Origin: Bacteroidia bacterium
Lineage (GTDB): Bacteria; Bacteroidota; Bacteroidia; DATLTG01
Direction of reading: 5' to 3'
Assembly (NCBI GenBank): GCA_039924845.1
Contig: JBDTAC010000010.1
Coordinates: 1 to 62,522 of the forward strand
Length of the DNA stretch: 62,522 bases
Below are positions 34,570 to 42,217 of this stretch, in pieces. A program made the position numbers and the translations under genes. The notes under the pieces are model-generated. The model did not search any database, was not told the origin of the DNA, and was given only the letters and a program-made list of their open reading frames with translations. Numbering within the stretch: position 1 is the first letter of the stretch; the number at the start of each line of letters is the position of its first letter.

Positions 34570-34727
34570 ATTGGAATATTTTTTCAAAAATTGTTTTTTT
34601 ATTTGTGTTTTTTGATAGATACTACAAACCTTAAATTTTTATTTGCTTATTTCAAGACAAAAGAAAAGGAAGGTAAAATACCAGTTTGAAAAAATATTTT
34701 TTGAAGGCATCTGATTTCGAACAAATT

Positions 34728-34779
34728 ACCTCACCAAAATCCTCTCCTTTAGAGAAGGGATGAGGATGAGGATGAGGTC
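34728..34779. repeat. CCTCTCC...GAGAAGGG hairpin repeat
   Basis: An outer ACCTCA...TGAGGT pair encloses CTCTC-CTTTA-GAGA and three GATGAG units. Similar CCTCTCC/GGAGAGG intergenic repeats occur in many genomes; this looks like a worn copy. Confidence 0.45.
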
Positions 34780-34915
34780 GGAAGCTAAAATGAAATGAGA
34801 AATCAAAGCCTTGAATTTTTGGTTCTTTTTTTTAAGAAAAATTGAACCGAATGCGAGACGAAGTACAGACGATAATCAAAAATTAAAAAAAATAATTTGA
34901 ATGTTCAAGGTTTGT

Positions 34916-34923
34916 TATCTTTG
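34916..34923 (+). promoter_or_regulatory. -7 element of the peroxiredoxin gene
   Basis: TATCTTTG, a strong TAnnTTTG match, lies 67 bases before the ATG at 34991. A TTG at 34897-34899 is slightly too close to be a standard -33 element. Confidence 0.55.
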
Positions 34924-34990
34924 TCAAAACTTCGTGTATAAGTTCTTAATCCAAGAAACCTCTTAATTCATAAAAATAAATCCACAACTT

Positions 34991-35512
34991 ATGTATAAAT
35001 TCATTTCTATCACTTTTTTGGCAGTGCTGTTATCTGCTTCTGGCTACGCTCAATCACGTCCATTGAGTGTAGGCGATAAAATGCCTTTGTTTTCTCTGAA
35101 AGATCAGGATGGCAAAACATTTAACATGAAAGATTCTGTCGGGAATAAATTATTTGTTATTTTTTTCTATCCGAAAGATGAAAGTCCGGTTTGTACAAAA
35201 GAAGCCTGTACTTTCAGAGACAGCTTAAATATGTTTGCACAAGCAGGTGCGGAAGTGATTGGAATTAATCAAGGTACAGTCGAGAGTCATAAAAAATTTC
35301 AGCAAGATGATAAACTCAATTACGAATTATTGAGCGACCCAGACGAAAAAGTAATCAAAGCATTTGGCGTTAAAAAAGGATTATTTACTACCCGAATAAC
35401 TTTTATCGTAGATATTTCAGGAGAGATTGTTTTCGAGTACGAATCAAAGTTTGATGGTAAAAAACATGTTGCGGAAGCACTTAATTTTGTAAAGACATTG
35501 AAGAAACAATAA
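34991..35512 (+). CDS. Secreted BCP/PrxQ-type peroxiredoxin
   Basis: A 173-residue peroxiredoxin with a signal peptide (ends GYAQ). LFVIFFYPKDESPVCTKEACTF has the peroxidatic Cys and, 5 residues on, a resolving Cys as in PrxQ/BCP. It reduces peroxides, here in the periplasm, probably with a thioredoxin-like partner. It may protect against oxidative or nitrosative stress with the nearby nitrite reductase genes; this is inference. Confidence 0.9.
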   Translation: MYKFISITFLAVLLSASGYAQSRPLSVGDKMPLFSLKDQDGKTFNMKDSVGNKLFVIFFYPKDESPVCTKEACTFRDSLNMFAQAGAEVIGINQGTVESHKKFQQDDKLNYELLSDPDEKVIKAFGVKKGLFTTRITFIVDISGEIVFEYESKFDGKKHVAEALNFVKTLKKQ

Positions 35513-35530
35513 GGAATTTGATATCGATTT

Positions 35531-36205
35531 TTATCCTTTTACCAAACTCGTAATTCCAGATATAGCAATTTGTAATCCCACACAAAATATAAGGAAAGCA
35601 GAAATGCGATTAATAATTATTTCTCCGTTAGAACCTAAATAATTGATAATCGTTTTTGTATTGAGGTAACACACATAAACCATCGTACACATCACTATTA
35701 TCGCCAAAAAAATGGCACTTGTATTAACCAAATAATCAATCGTGCTCCCCCGTGCCGCATGTGCACTTAACGTAAACAATACCGATATGGTTCCAGCTCC
35801 AGTAGTAACCGGAAAAGTAATTGGATAAAATAATTGATTGGTGATGCGGGAATAATTATTTGGCTCGATTTCCGCTCCCGCATTAAGCTCTTTTTCTGTT
35901 GTTTTTTTATCGGACGAAAGCGATTCCCAGCCCATTTTACAAATCATAATTCCTCCCGCTAATTGAATAACAGGAATGGAAAGTCCAAATAATTTTAATA
36001 TCCAATGTCCAGCAAATAAAGAAATCGTGCAAATTGCAAAAGCATAAAACGTAATTTTTCTAACCGCTTTTTTCTTTTCCTCTTTTGTCAGATTGGCAAA
36101 ATAAGGTGTTACCATAAACGCAGATCCAAAGGGATTTACCACTGGGAACAAGGCAATCACTCCAATAAAAAGCAAATGTACAAATGAATGATAATTTATA
36201 TTCAT
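35531..36205 (-). CDS. MarC-family inner-membrane protein
   Basis: A 224-residue protein with six hydrophobic segments. FIGVIALFPVVNPFGSAFMVTP near the N-terminus and GGIMICKMGWESL, FPVTTGAGTISVLFTL are typical of MarC/UPF0056. Despite the name, no drug-resistance role is established. It faces the convergent peroxiredoxin gene with an 18-base gap. A terminator separates it from the NHL-repeat gene upstream. Confidence 0.88.
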   Translation of the reverse strand: MNINYHSFVHLLFIGVIALFPVVNPFGSAFMVTPYFANLTKEEKKKAVRKITFYAFAICTISLFAGHWILKLFGLSIPVIQLAGGIMICKMGWESLSSDKKTTEKELNAGAEIEPNNYSRITNQLFYPITFPVTTGAGTISVLFTLSAHAARGSTIDYLVNTSAIFLAIIVMCTMVYVCYLNTKTIINYLGSNGEIIINRISAFLIFCVGLQIAISGITSLVKG

Positions 36206-36250
36206 GCAGTAAACATAAGGTAATTTTTCGTGTGAGAACGCATTCTTTTA

Positions 36251-36280
36251 TAGTTACGAAAAAATAATTTTTCGTAACTA
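36251..36280 (-). terminator. Terminator of the NHL-repeat gene built on a palindrome copy
   Basis: A near-perfect 30-base inverted repeat begins with the TAG stop codon of the gene: TAGTTACGAAAAA pairs with TTTTTCGTAACTA. It is the strongest stem among the palindrome copies here. Confidence 0.7.
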
Positions 36281-37615
36281 TTGTACCACAATTTTTCCGT
36301 CAGAAATTATTTTTCCATCATCCGAAAAAATTTTGCAAAAATAAATTCCTTTTGCTTCAGCACTTAAATCAATTTGTGTTTGCGCTGAATTGAGCGTTTG
36401 AAAAATTATTTTTTCACCCAACACATTATAGACTTCTATATTTAGCTTTTGAAAATTATTTTTTTGAACGACATTAAAAATTCCGTTATTCGGATTTGGA
36501 AAAATATTAATTGAAGCATTTGAAAAAATATTTTCCGAAACACCTGTTGTTCCTGTTACTTCACGAATTCGCGCACCTGTGGCAATGTAAATATTGTAAG
36601 ATGCATCAACAGCAACACCCTGAATGGTATCAATTGCGGCATTAACCGCAGGTCCTCCATCGCCACTATAATTATTTATTCCATTTCCAGCAACAGTGGT
36701 AATAATCCCAGATGTATTTACTTCACGAATTCGAAAATTGCCCCAAACAGCTATATATATATTTCCAACTGCATCAACCGCTACTCCAGAAGAAAAATTT
36801 AATTCAGCTGCGGTTGCCACTCCACCATCTCCACTATAACCTTGGATTCCATTTCCGGCAATGGTCGTAATAATACCGCTTGTATTTACTTTTCGAATGC
36901 GTTGATTGCCTTCATCAGATATATATACATTTCCAGTTGCATCAACCGCTACTCCGTTAGGGTCATTTAATTCAGCTACGGTTGCCAATCCGCCATCTCC
37001 ACCATAACCAGAAGTTCCATTTCCAGCAATGGTCGTAATAGTTCCACTCGTATTTATTTTGCGTACACGATAATTGTTGCCATCAGATATAAATACATTT
37101 CCAGTTGCATCAACCGCAACTCCGTTAGGGTAATTTAATTCAGCTGCGGTTGCCGCTCCACCATCTCCACTATAACCTTGAATTCCATTTCCCGCAATGG
37201 TGGAAATAATTCCACTGCTATTTATTTTGCGAATGCAATTATTTTGCGTGTCGGCAATATATACATTACCTGCTACATCTACTGCTACTTCTTGGGGATA
37301 ACTCAATTGTGCTGCAGTTGCAACTCCTCCATCTCCACTATAACCAGCGGTTCCATTCCCAGCAATGGTGCTTATAATACCACTCGTATTTATTTTTCGA
37401 ATCCGATTATTGAATTGATCTACAATAAATACATTTCCACTGGCATCCACTGCTATTCCATAAGGAGAATTAAATTCTGCAGAAGTTGCAGCAAATCCGT
37501 CTCCACTAAAACCTTGAATTCCATTTCCCGCAATGGTGTTTATGATTTGTGCATTTCCTTTGTTAGCAAAAGCAAATAATGCAATTGCGATTGTAGAGAG
37601 TAGGATTTTTTTCAT
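36278..37615 (-). CDS. Secreted NHL-repeat protein with type IX secretion C-terminal domain
   Basis: A 445-residue protein with a signal peptide (ends KGNAQ). Six similar repeats of ~53 residues (I-x-T-I-A-G-N-G-x-x-G-Y-S-G-D-G-G, G-V-A-V-D-x-x-G-N-V-Y-I-x-D, RIRK-V/I-NTSG) form an NHL beta-propeller. The last ~80 residues (SINIFPNPNNGIFNV to GKIVVQ) are a type A T9SS sorting domain. It is likely a surface or released protein of unknown binding role. Palindrome copies at 36396-36416, 36448-36468 and near 36520 fall in the sorting domain. Confidence 0.93.
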   Translation of the reverse strand: MKKILLSTIAIALFAFANKGNAQIINTIAGNGIQGFSGDGFAATSAEFNSPYGIAVDASGNVFIVDQFNNRIRKINTSGIISTIAGNGTAGYSGDGGVATAAQLSYPQEVAVDVAGNVYIADTQNNCIRKINSSGIISTIAGNGIQGYSGDGGAATAAELNYPNGVAVDATGNVFISDGNNYRVRKINTSGTITTIAGNGTSGYGGDGGLATVAELNDPNGVAVDATGNVYISDEGNQRIRKVNTSGIITTIAGNGIQGYSGDGGVATAAELNFSSGVAVDAVGNIYIAVWGNFRIREVNTSGIITTVAGNGINNYSGDGGPAVNAAIDTIQGVAVDASYNIYIATGARIREVTGTTGVSENIFSNASINIFPNPNNGIFNVVQKNNFQKLNIEVYNVLGEKIIFQTLNSAQTQIDLSAEAKGIYFCKIFSDDGKIISDGKIVVQ

Positions 37616-37714
37616 GGCGCTATTTTTTGTTTCTGTAAATGTATTTTATTTAAAATTGAAAAACAAACCAAACTTCATTAATAATTCATACGTTTGAAGA
37701 GGTGTTTTTTAGAC

Positions 37715-37736
37715 TTCGAAAAAATAATTTTTCAAA
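37715..37736. repeat. Dispersed palindrome copy in a divergent gap
   Basis: TTCGAAAAAATAATTTTTCA lies between the divergent NHL-repeat and oxidoreductase genes, upstream of both. A terminator role does not fit this place. Confidence 0.75.
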
Positions 37737-37781
37737 TAACATTTTTTAACACATCTAAAAAAAATATTAATTATTTGCATG

Positions 37782-37789
37782 TAACTTTG
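37782..37789 (+). promoter_or_regulatory. -7 element abutting the start codon of the FAD oxidoreductase
   Basis: TAACTTTG ends 4 bases before the ATG at 37794. Transcription from here would begin at or within a few bases of the start codon, giving a leaderless message. Confidence 0.5.
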
Positions 37790-37793
37790 CGTA

Positions 37794-39131
37794 ATGATTT
37801 TACAAGATTGGTGGTACACCACACTCCTCGGCATTGAGCGCGCTATTCAGCCGCCTTTAAAAGAAAATATTAAAGCAGATGTAGTTATTGTTGGTGCCGG
37901 CGCAGCCGGACTTTCGGCAGCGATGGCTTTTGTTGGAACTGGATTGAAAGTAGTAGTGCTCGAAAAAAATATTTGCGGCGGCAGTTCCACCGGAAAAAGT
38001 GCCGGATTTTTAACGCCCGATAGCGAATTAGAACTTTCGCAATTACTCCGTCGTTACGGAGTGGATGGTGCACGCGACCTTTGGGAATTGGCTTCTTCGG
38101 GAGTTGATAAAATTGTTGCTAACGTAAAAAGATACAATTTAAATTGTGATTTAATTGCACAGGACAGTTTATTTTTGGGCAATGATGCAGAGGGAATGAA
38201 AGAAACCATCGAAGAAGTAGAAGCTCGAAAAAAATTAGGTTACGAAGTTCAGTTATACAACAAAAAAGAAGTAAATGAACTGGTTGGTTCGCATTCTTAC
38301 ACAGGCGCTGTAAGGTATTCAGGGACATACGGAATTAACGCTTTGCGTTATGCACACGGAATAAAAAATGTGTTGATGGATAACGGCATTCAGATTTACG
38401 AATCATCCGAAGTGCGACATATAAAAGAACATACCGTTTATACACATCTGGGTTCTGTTACGGCTGAAAATATTATTTTTTGTGCCGATAAATTGGATCC
38501 GCGATTAACGGATTATTCTAAAGATATTTTTCACGCACAAACTTTTTTATCCATCAGCGAACCTTTGGATGATCGTGACTTGAATTATTTATTTCCGAAA
38601 GGACAATTTCAATGTTGGGATTCGGATTTAGTATATTCCTATTTCCGTTTAACGGGAGATAATCGCTTATTGCTTGGCGGCGGAACTTCGCTCAGTACTT
38701 TTTCCAGTAATTACACTACTTCGCCACACATTATAAATGACGTTATCAATAAATTTAAAGCGAAATTTTTGGGAATAAAACGCTTGGAATTTATTCAGTA
38801 TTGGCCCGGATTAATTGATACAACCAGAGATTTAATTCCCACCGTTGTGCGCGATGAAAAACAACCTTATATCCATTTTGTATTAGGTTGCGTTGGTTTG
38901 CCTTGGGCAACTTTTTGTGGCGATTTTGCTGCACGTCATGTGATTGATGATAAATCGTGTAACGATCATAAATATTATCAATACTTAAGTGCCGATCGGA
39001 AATTTTTTGTGCCGATTTGGATGGAAAATATTTTCGGGAAACAACTTGTTTTCTCCATCAATAACGGTTGGGCAAAATATTATCAAGTAGATAAAAACAA
39101 AGAAATTGCTTTTAAAGAAAACCGTTTTTAA
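37794..39131 (+). CDS. FAD-dependent oxidoreductase (DAO family)
   Basis: A 445-residue flavoprotein. The dinucleotide-binding motif VVIVGAGAAGLSAAMAF starts near residue 29, after a short N-terminal part (LQDWWYTTLLG). GGSSTGKSAGFLTPDSE and a C-terminal PGLIDTTRDLIPTV, GCVGLPWATFCGDFAA match DAO-type oxidases acting on amines or amino acids. The substrate is unknown. No signal peptide is seen. It is probably transcribed alone. Confidence 0.88.
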   Translation: MILQDWWYTTLLGIERAIQPPLKENIKADVVIVGAGAAGLSAAMAFVGTGLKVVVLEKNICGGSSTGKSAGFLTPDSELELSQLLRRYGVDGARDLWELASSGVDKIVANVKRYNLNCDLIAQDSLFLGNDAEGMKETIEEVEARKKLGYEVQLYNKKEVNELVGSHSYTGAVRYSGTYGINALRYAHGIKNVLMDNGIQIYESSEVRHIKEHTVYTHLGSVTAENIIFCADKLDPRLTDYSKDIFHAQTFLSISEPLDDRDLNYLFPKGQFQCWDSDLVYSYFRLTGDNRLLLGGGTSLSTFSSNYTTSPHIINDVINKFKAKFLGIKRLEFIQYWPGLIDTTRDLIPTVVRDEKQPYIHFVLGCVGLPWATFCGDFAARHVIDDKSCNDHKYYQYLSADRKFFVPIWMENIFGKQLVFSINNGWAKYYQVDKNKEIAFKENRF

Positions 39132-39144
39132 AAAATAATTTTTC

Positions 39145-39170
39145 GCACAAAGATTCTTGTATCTTTGTGC
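39145..39170 (+). promoter_or_regulatory. Dyad overlapping the -7 element of the Cys-rich gene
   Basis: GCACAAAGAT-TCTTGT-ATCTTTGTGC is a perfect 10-base inverted repeat with a 6-base loop. Its right arm contains the -7 element TATCTTTG (39160-39167). There is no T run after it, so an operator is more likely than a terminator. Confidence 0.5.
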
Positions 39171-39232
39171 CACTTAAATTTTTACATTCACAAAAAAATA
39201 ATTTTTTCAACCCTTAAAAAATAAATTTCAAA

Positions 39233-39724
39233 ATGAAAAAAATCATAAAACTATTATTTGTTTCCGTACTTGCTGGCGGACTTGCTTTCGCGATGTCATC
39301 GTGCAACGGAAAAGATTCAAAAACTGGCGCTAATGGAAAAGACAGCACTGCCGTGAAAACATGTTCGAAAGACACCAGTAAAATGGCTTGTTGCAAAGGA
39401 GGACACGAGTGTATGAAAGGTTGCGACAAAGGTTGCAAAACGGATTCGGCTTGTATGAAAAATTGTGGGCCAGAATGTGGAAAACAAGGCATGATGCAAT
39501 GTATGAAAGACCATGGTTGTTCTGCACACGAGTGTATGAAAGGCTGTGATAAAAATTGCAAAAGCGATTCGGCTTGTATGAAAAGTTGTGGCGAAAAATG
39601 CAGCAAATCAGGTGCTTCTTGCACTGCAGGAGGTTGTATGAAAGGTTGCGATATGGGCTGCAAAAATAAAGCAGAATGTATGAAGAACTGCGGAGAAAAA
39701 TGTGCTAAAGGACATACGATGTAA
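39233..39724 (+). CDS. Cys/Met-rich lipoprotein with repeated metal-binding-like units
   Basis: A 163-residue lipoprotein (signal peptide with lipobox MSSC). From ~residue 45 it is built of four or five related units of about 20-26 residues, pattern ECMKGCDKGCK-(T/S)DSACMK(N/S)CG-x-(E/K)CGK. Cys occurs roughly every four residues, with Met before many of them (CMKGC, CMKNC). Such spacing suits soft-metal (copper, zinc) binding or a disulfide-rich rod. No known family was recognised. Its own promoter and terminator flank it. The position near copper nitrite reductase and SCO genes is suggestive only. Confidence 0.85.
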   Translation: MKKIIKLLFVSVLAGGLAFAMSSCNGKDSKTGANGKDSTAVKTCSKDTSKMACCKGGHECMKGCDKGCKTDSACMKNCGPECGKQGMMQCMKDHGCSAHECMKGCDKNCKSDSACMKSCGEKCSKSGASCTAGGCMKGCDMGCKNKAECMKNCGEKCAKGHTM

Positions 39725-39749
39725 TTTTTTTTCGAAAAATATTTCTAAA

Positions 39750-39777
39750 AGCTTCGTGTAAAAACGAGGCTTTTTTT
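39750..39777 (+). terminator. Intrinsic terminator of the Cys-rich gene
   Basis: AGCTTCGT pairs with ACGAGGCT (one T-G wobble) around a short loop and is followed by seven T. A standard rho-independent terminator. Confidence 0.8.
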
Positions 39778-39780
39778 ATG

Positions 39781-39802
39781 CTTCAAAAAATAATTTTTCA
39801 AA
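39781..39802. repeat. Dispersed palindrome copy between convergent genes
   Basis: CTTCAAAAAATAATTTTTCA lies just after the terminator and 8 bases from the stop of the convergent permease gene; it may serve as the permease terminator. Confidence 0.75.
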
Positions 39803-39809
39803 CGCCTTT

Positions 39810-41066
39810 TTAAGTGCCCATTAATTGGTCATCGCTTCCCGACTTAGTGTCTAAGGCGTCGCGTAACCCGTTACCGAGCAATACAAATGCCAGTACCATT
39901 AACATAATGGCAAGTCCTGGTAAAAAGGCAAGGTAGGCAGCGTCCGCGATAATGTATCCGCGATGCGCATTAATCATTTCTCCCCAAGAGGCTGTTGGCG
40001 GTTGCGCGCCGATACCCAAAAAGCTTAATCCAGCTTCGATTAAAATCGCAGAAGCAAAATTAGCCGCAGAAATAACGATAACCGGTCCCATTACGTTGGG
40101 AATAATGTGTTTAAAAATCAAGCGATAATTAGTAAAGCCCAATGCCCTACCCGCTTCTACAAATTCCTTTTCGCGGATACCCAGTATTTGTCCGCGTACA
40201 ATACGGGCTACATCTACCCACATGGTAAGTCCTACGGCAACAAAAACTTGCCAAAAGCCTTTTCCTAAAACAAGCGTAATCGCAATCACCAATAACAGTG
40301 TTGGAATAGACCAAACTACGTTGATAACCCACATCACAGCATTGTCCACCCAACCTCTAAAAAAACCGCCCAGTGCGCCCATTAAAATACCGACTACAAT
40401 AGAAATAAAAACGGACACAAAGCCCACCGCCAAAGAAACGCGCGTGCCAATCATTAATCGGCTTAACATATCGCGTCCTTCGCGATCCGTTCCTAAAATA
40501 TATTTGCGCCATACCAAATTGTTCGCGATAATACTTTCTTGCATTTCGCGCACTTGCTTTTTCATTTTCGTGTTACTTCCAAATTCGTAAAATTCCTCAT
40601 AGCCTTCCATTTGATTGTTTACAACGGGCGAATTGTAATTGATGGCATAAACCACATCTGCCACATTGTATTTTACCATGGTGCCTTTGTTGGGTGTTTC
40701 TCCAGTGTATTCCTCACACACAATATCATTGTCTTCAAAATAATAACGATAAATAGGAACATCCGTATAATCGCTTTCTTCTCCAAAAAGCATTTTATAT
40801 AAAAAATTTACATGATGGCTTTTTTCATTTTTCCGGACGCGCAATAATTGCACTCTGAAACCAGGTGGTTTAATAGAAAGCTCCAACAATTGCTCGTTAG
40901 CATTTGGCGTGGCATCGGGTGTGATGAGGTATCCCGCCAAGGCAATAATTACAGAAAAACTGATTACTACCAAACCAAACATCGCCAATTTATTTTTGCG
41001 AAGGCGTTGCCAAGCGTAAAACGTTAACGACTCTGAATAACTATTTTTTTCTCTGCGAACCGACAT
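39810..41066 (-). CDS. OppC/DppC-type ABC permease with a large extracytoplasmic insert
   Basis: A 418-residue permease. N-terminal cytosolic part and first helix (MFGLVVISFSVIIALAGYL) are followed by ~130 residues of non-membrane sequence, then the core: YILGTDREGRDMLSRLMIGTRVSL near 190, five more helices, and the EAA loop ARALGFTNYRLIFKHIIPN. It is the second permease of oligopeptide/nickel importers. The partner OppB-type permease and ATPases are not adjacent in this window. The insert is longer than usual and may be a Bacteroidota feature. Confidence 0.88.
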   Translation of the reverse strand: MSVRREKNSYSESLTFYAWQRLRKNKLAMFGLVVISFSVIIALAGYLITPDATPNANEQLLELSIKPPGFRVQLLRVRKNEKSHHVNFLYKMLFGEESDYTDVPIYRYYFEDNDIVCEEYTGETPNKGTMVKYNVADVVYAINYNSPVVNNQMEGYEEFYEFGSNTKMKKQVREMQESIIANNLVWRKYILGTDREGRDMLSRLMIGTRVSLAVGFVSVFISIVVGILMGALGGFFRGWVDNAVMWVINVVWSIPTLLLVIAITLVLGKGFWQVFVAVGLTMWVDVARIVRGQILGIREKEFVEAGRALGFTNYRLIFKHIIPNVMGPVIVISAANFASAILIEAGLSFLGIGAQPPTASWGEMINAHRGYIIADAAYLAFLPGLAIMLMVLAFVLLGNGLRDALDTKSGSDDQLMGT

Positions 41067-41071
41067 TATTG

Positions 41072-42217
41072 TTACTTACTTATAACTCTATTTTTCCAAT
41101 TTATTTTCCCGAAACTACCAAAAACACTCATGTACAAAACATATATTGGATAAAAAACCACTATAATCAAGATGCACACGACATAGCTCCTTTTTTCGAA
41201 AAAAGAAACGGCTAAAAATAAGAACAAAAAGTCAATTATACATTTTGTTGCGAAAAGAAATAAAAATAAGGCGATGAAAGTCTTATTATAAGCGATGAAA
41301 CATGCACTGAAAAGCACTAAAAAATTCATGCTCCAAATAATTCCACCTGTCCATAAAATAAATTTACTTTTTAAGCGTACCGTTTTGGATGCCCAACGTT
41401 TTCGTTGGGAAATAAATGATTTTAAATTGGGTGCTTCTTTTGTAAAAACAGTCGCTTCCGCGGATTTCAAAAATTTTATTTCGGATGGATATTTTTTTCG
41501 AATTTTTTCCATCAAAAATAAATCGTCGCCGGAAGAAATGTGTTCGTTTCCTTCGAAGCCGTTTACCTCTTGAAAAATTATTTTTTCGAACGCCAAATTA
41601 GCACCGTTGCACATCAAGGGAAAATTGAAATATGCGGATGCGCCACCAACAGCAACTAATCCAGCGAATTCTACACTTTGTAGTTTTTGAAAAAATGTTT
41701 TTTTATCCGCGAAAATGACGGACGAAAAAATAAATTTCGGGTGGTTTTTTTCATAAAATAAAACGATGGTCGAAAGCCATTTTTGAGGAAATGTACAATC
41801 TGCATCCGTCGTGATAATGAGCGTTCCAGTTGCTTTTTCGATGCCAGAAGAAATGGCATTTTTTTTTCCTGCTTTTTGCGATGAAATTAAAATGACGTTT
41901 GAAAAATTATTTTTTTGAAGCGCGTTTTTCAGAAGTAAAAAAGTCTCATCTTCCGAAAAATCATCGACGATAATTAGTTCTGTTAATTCTTTCGGATAAT
42001 CTTGTAACAAGAGGCTCTCTAAACATTTTAAAATATTATTTTCTTCGTTCCGAACCGGAATAACAATCGAAATTTTTGTACCTCCAAAAATTATTTTTTC
42101 AGACGACGAAAAAAAATTTGTGCGTATCCATCCCACCATTAAAAATAAAAAAAATACGGCGTACAAAAAAGCAATCGTAATAGAAAAACAGAAAATAATA
42201 TTGGTAAAAAAAATCAT
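41072..42217 (-). CDS. Family 2 glycosyltransferase, membrane bound
   Basis: A 381-residue GT-A enzyme with an N-terminal helix, a catalytic domain (KISIVIPVRNEENNILKCLESLL near 50, VDDFSEDET, TDADCTFPQ, SQRKRWASKTVR) and two or three C-terminal helices. It likely transfers a sugar to a lipid or polysaccharide. Its start overlaps the upstream membrane-protein gene by 4 bases. Three palindrome copies are inside, encoding EKIIFQ, KNNFSN and EKIIFG. Confidence 0.88.
   Translation of the reverse strand: MIFFTNIIFCFSITIAFLYAVFFLFLMVGWIRTNFFSSSEKIIFGGTKISIVIPVRNEENNILKCLESLLLQDYPKELTELIIVDDFSEDETFLLLKNALQKNNFSNVILISSQKAGKKNAISSGIEKATGTLIITTDADCTFPQKWLSTIVLFYEKNHPKFIFSSVIFADKKTFFQKLQSVEFAGLVAVGGASAYFNFPLMCNGANLAFEKIIFQEVNGFEGNEHISSGDDLFLMEKIRKKYPSEIKFLKSAEATVFTKEAPNLKSFISQRKRWASKTVRLKSKFILWTGGIIWSMNFLVLFSACFIAYNKTFIALFLFLFATKCIIDFLFLFLAVSFFEKRSYVVCILIIVVFYPIYVLYMSVFGSFGKINWKNRVISK

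Larger units (their letters stand above)
34570..34990. other. Gap of 421 bases with repeats and a promoter
   Basis: No convincing gene. It holds a palindrome copy (34686-34705), a purine/pyrimidine-rich hairpin (34728-34779), a GGTTC...GAACC stem near 34819-34845 and the promoter of the next gene. Confidence 0.6.

Noticed and set aside
34819-34845. GGTTC...GAACC stem as an RNA gene or T-box element
   Set aside because: Only five base pairs plus an A/T tract; no downstream tRNA synthetase gene and no conserved structure.
36278-37615. Internal DNA tandem repeat as a separate repeat element
   Set aside because: The periodicity is explained by the NHL propeller blades of the encoded protein.
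39214-39663. Minus-strand open frame of 149 codons opposite the Cys-rich lipoprotein
   Set aside because: Its repeats are the antisense image of the Cys/Met repeats; the plus-strand gene has signal peptide, promoter and terminator.
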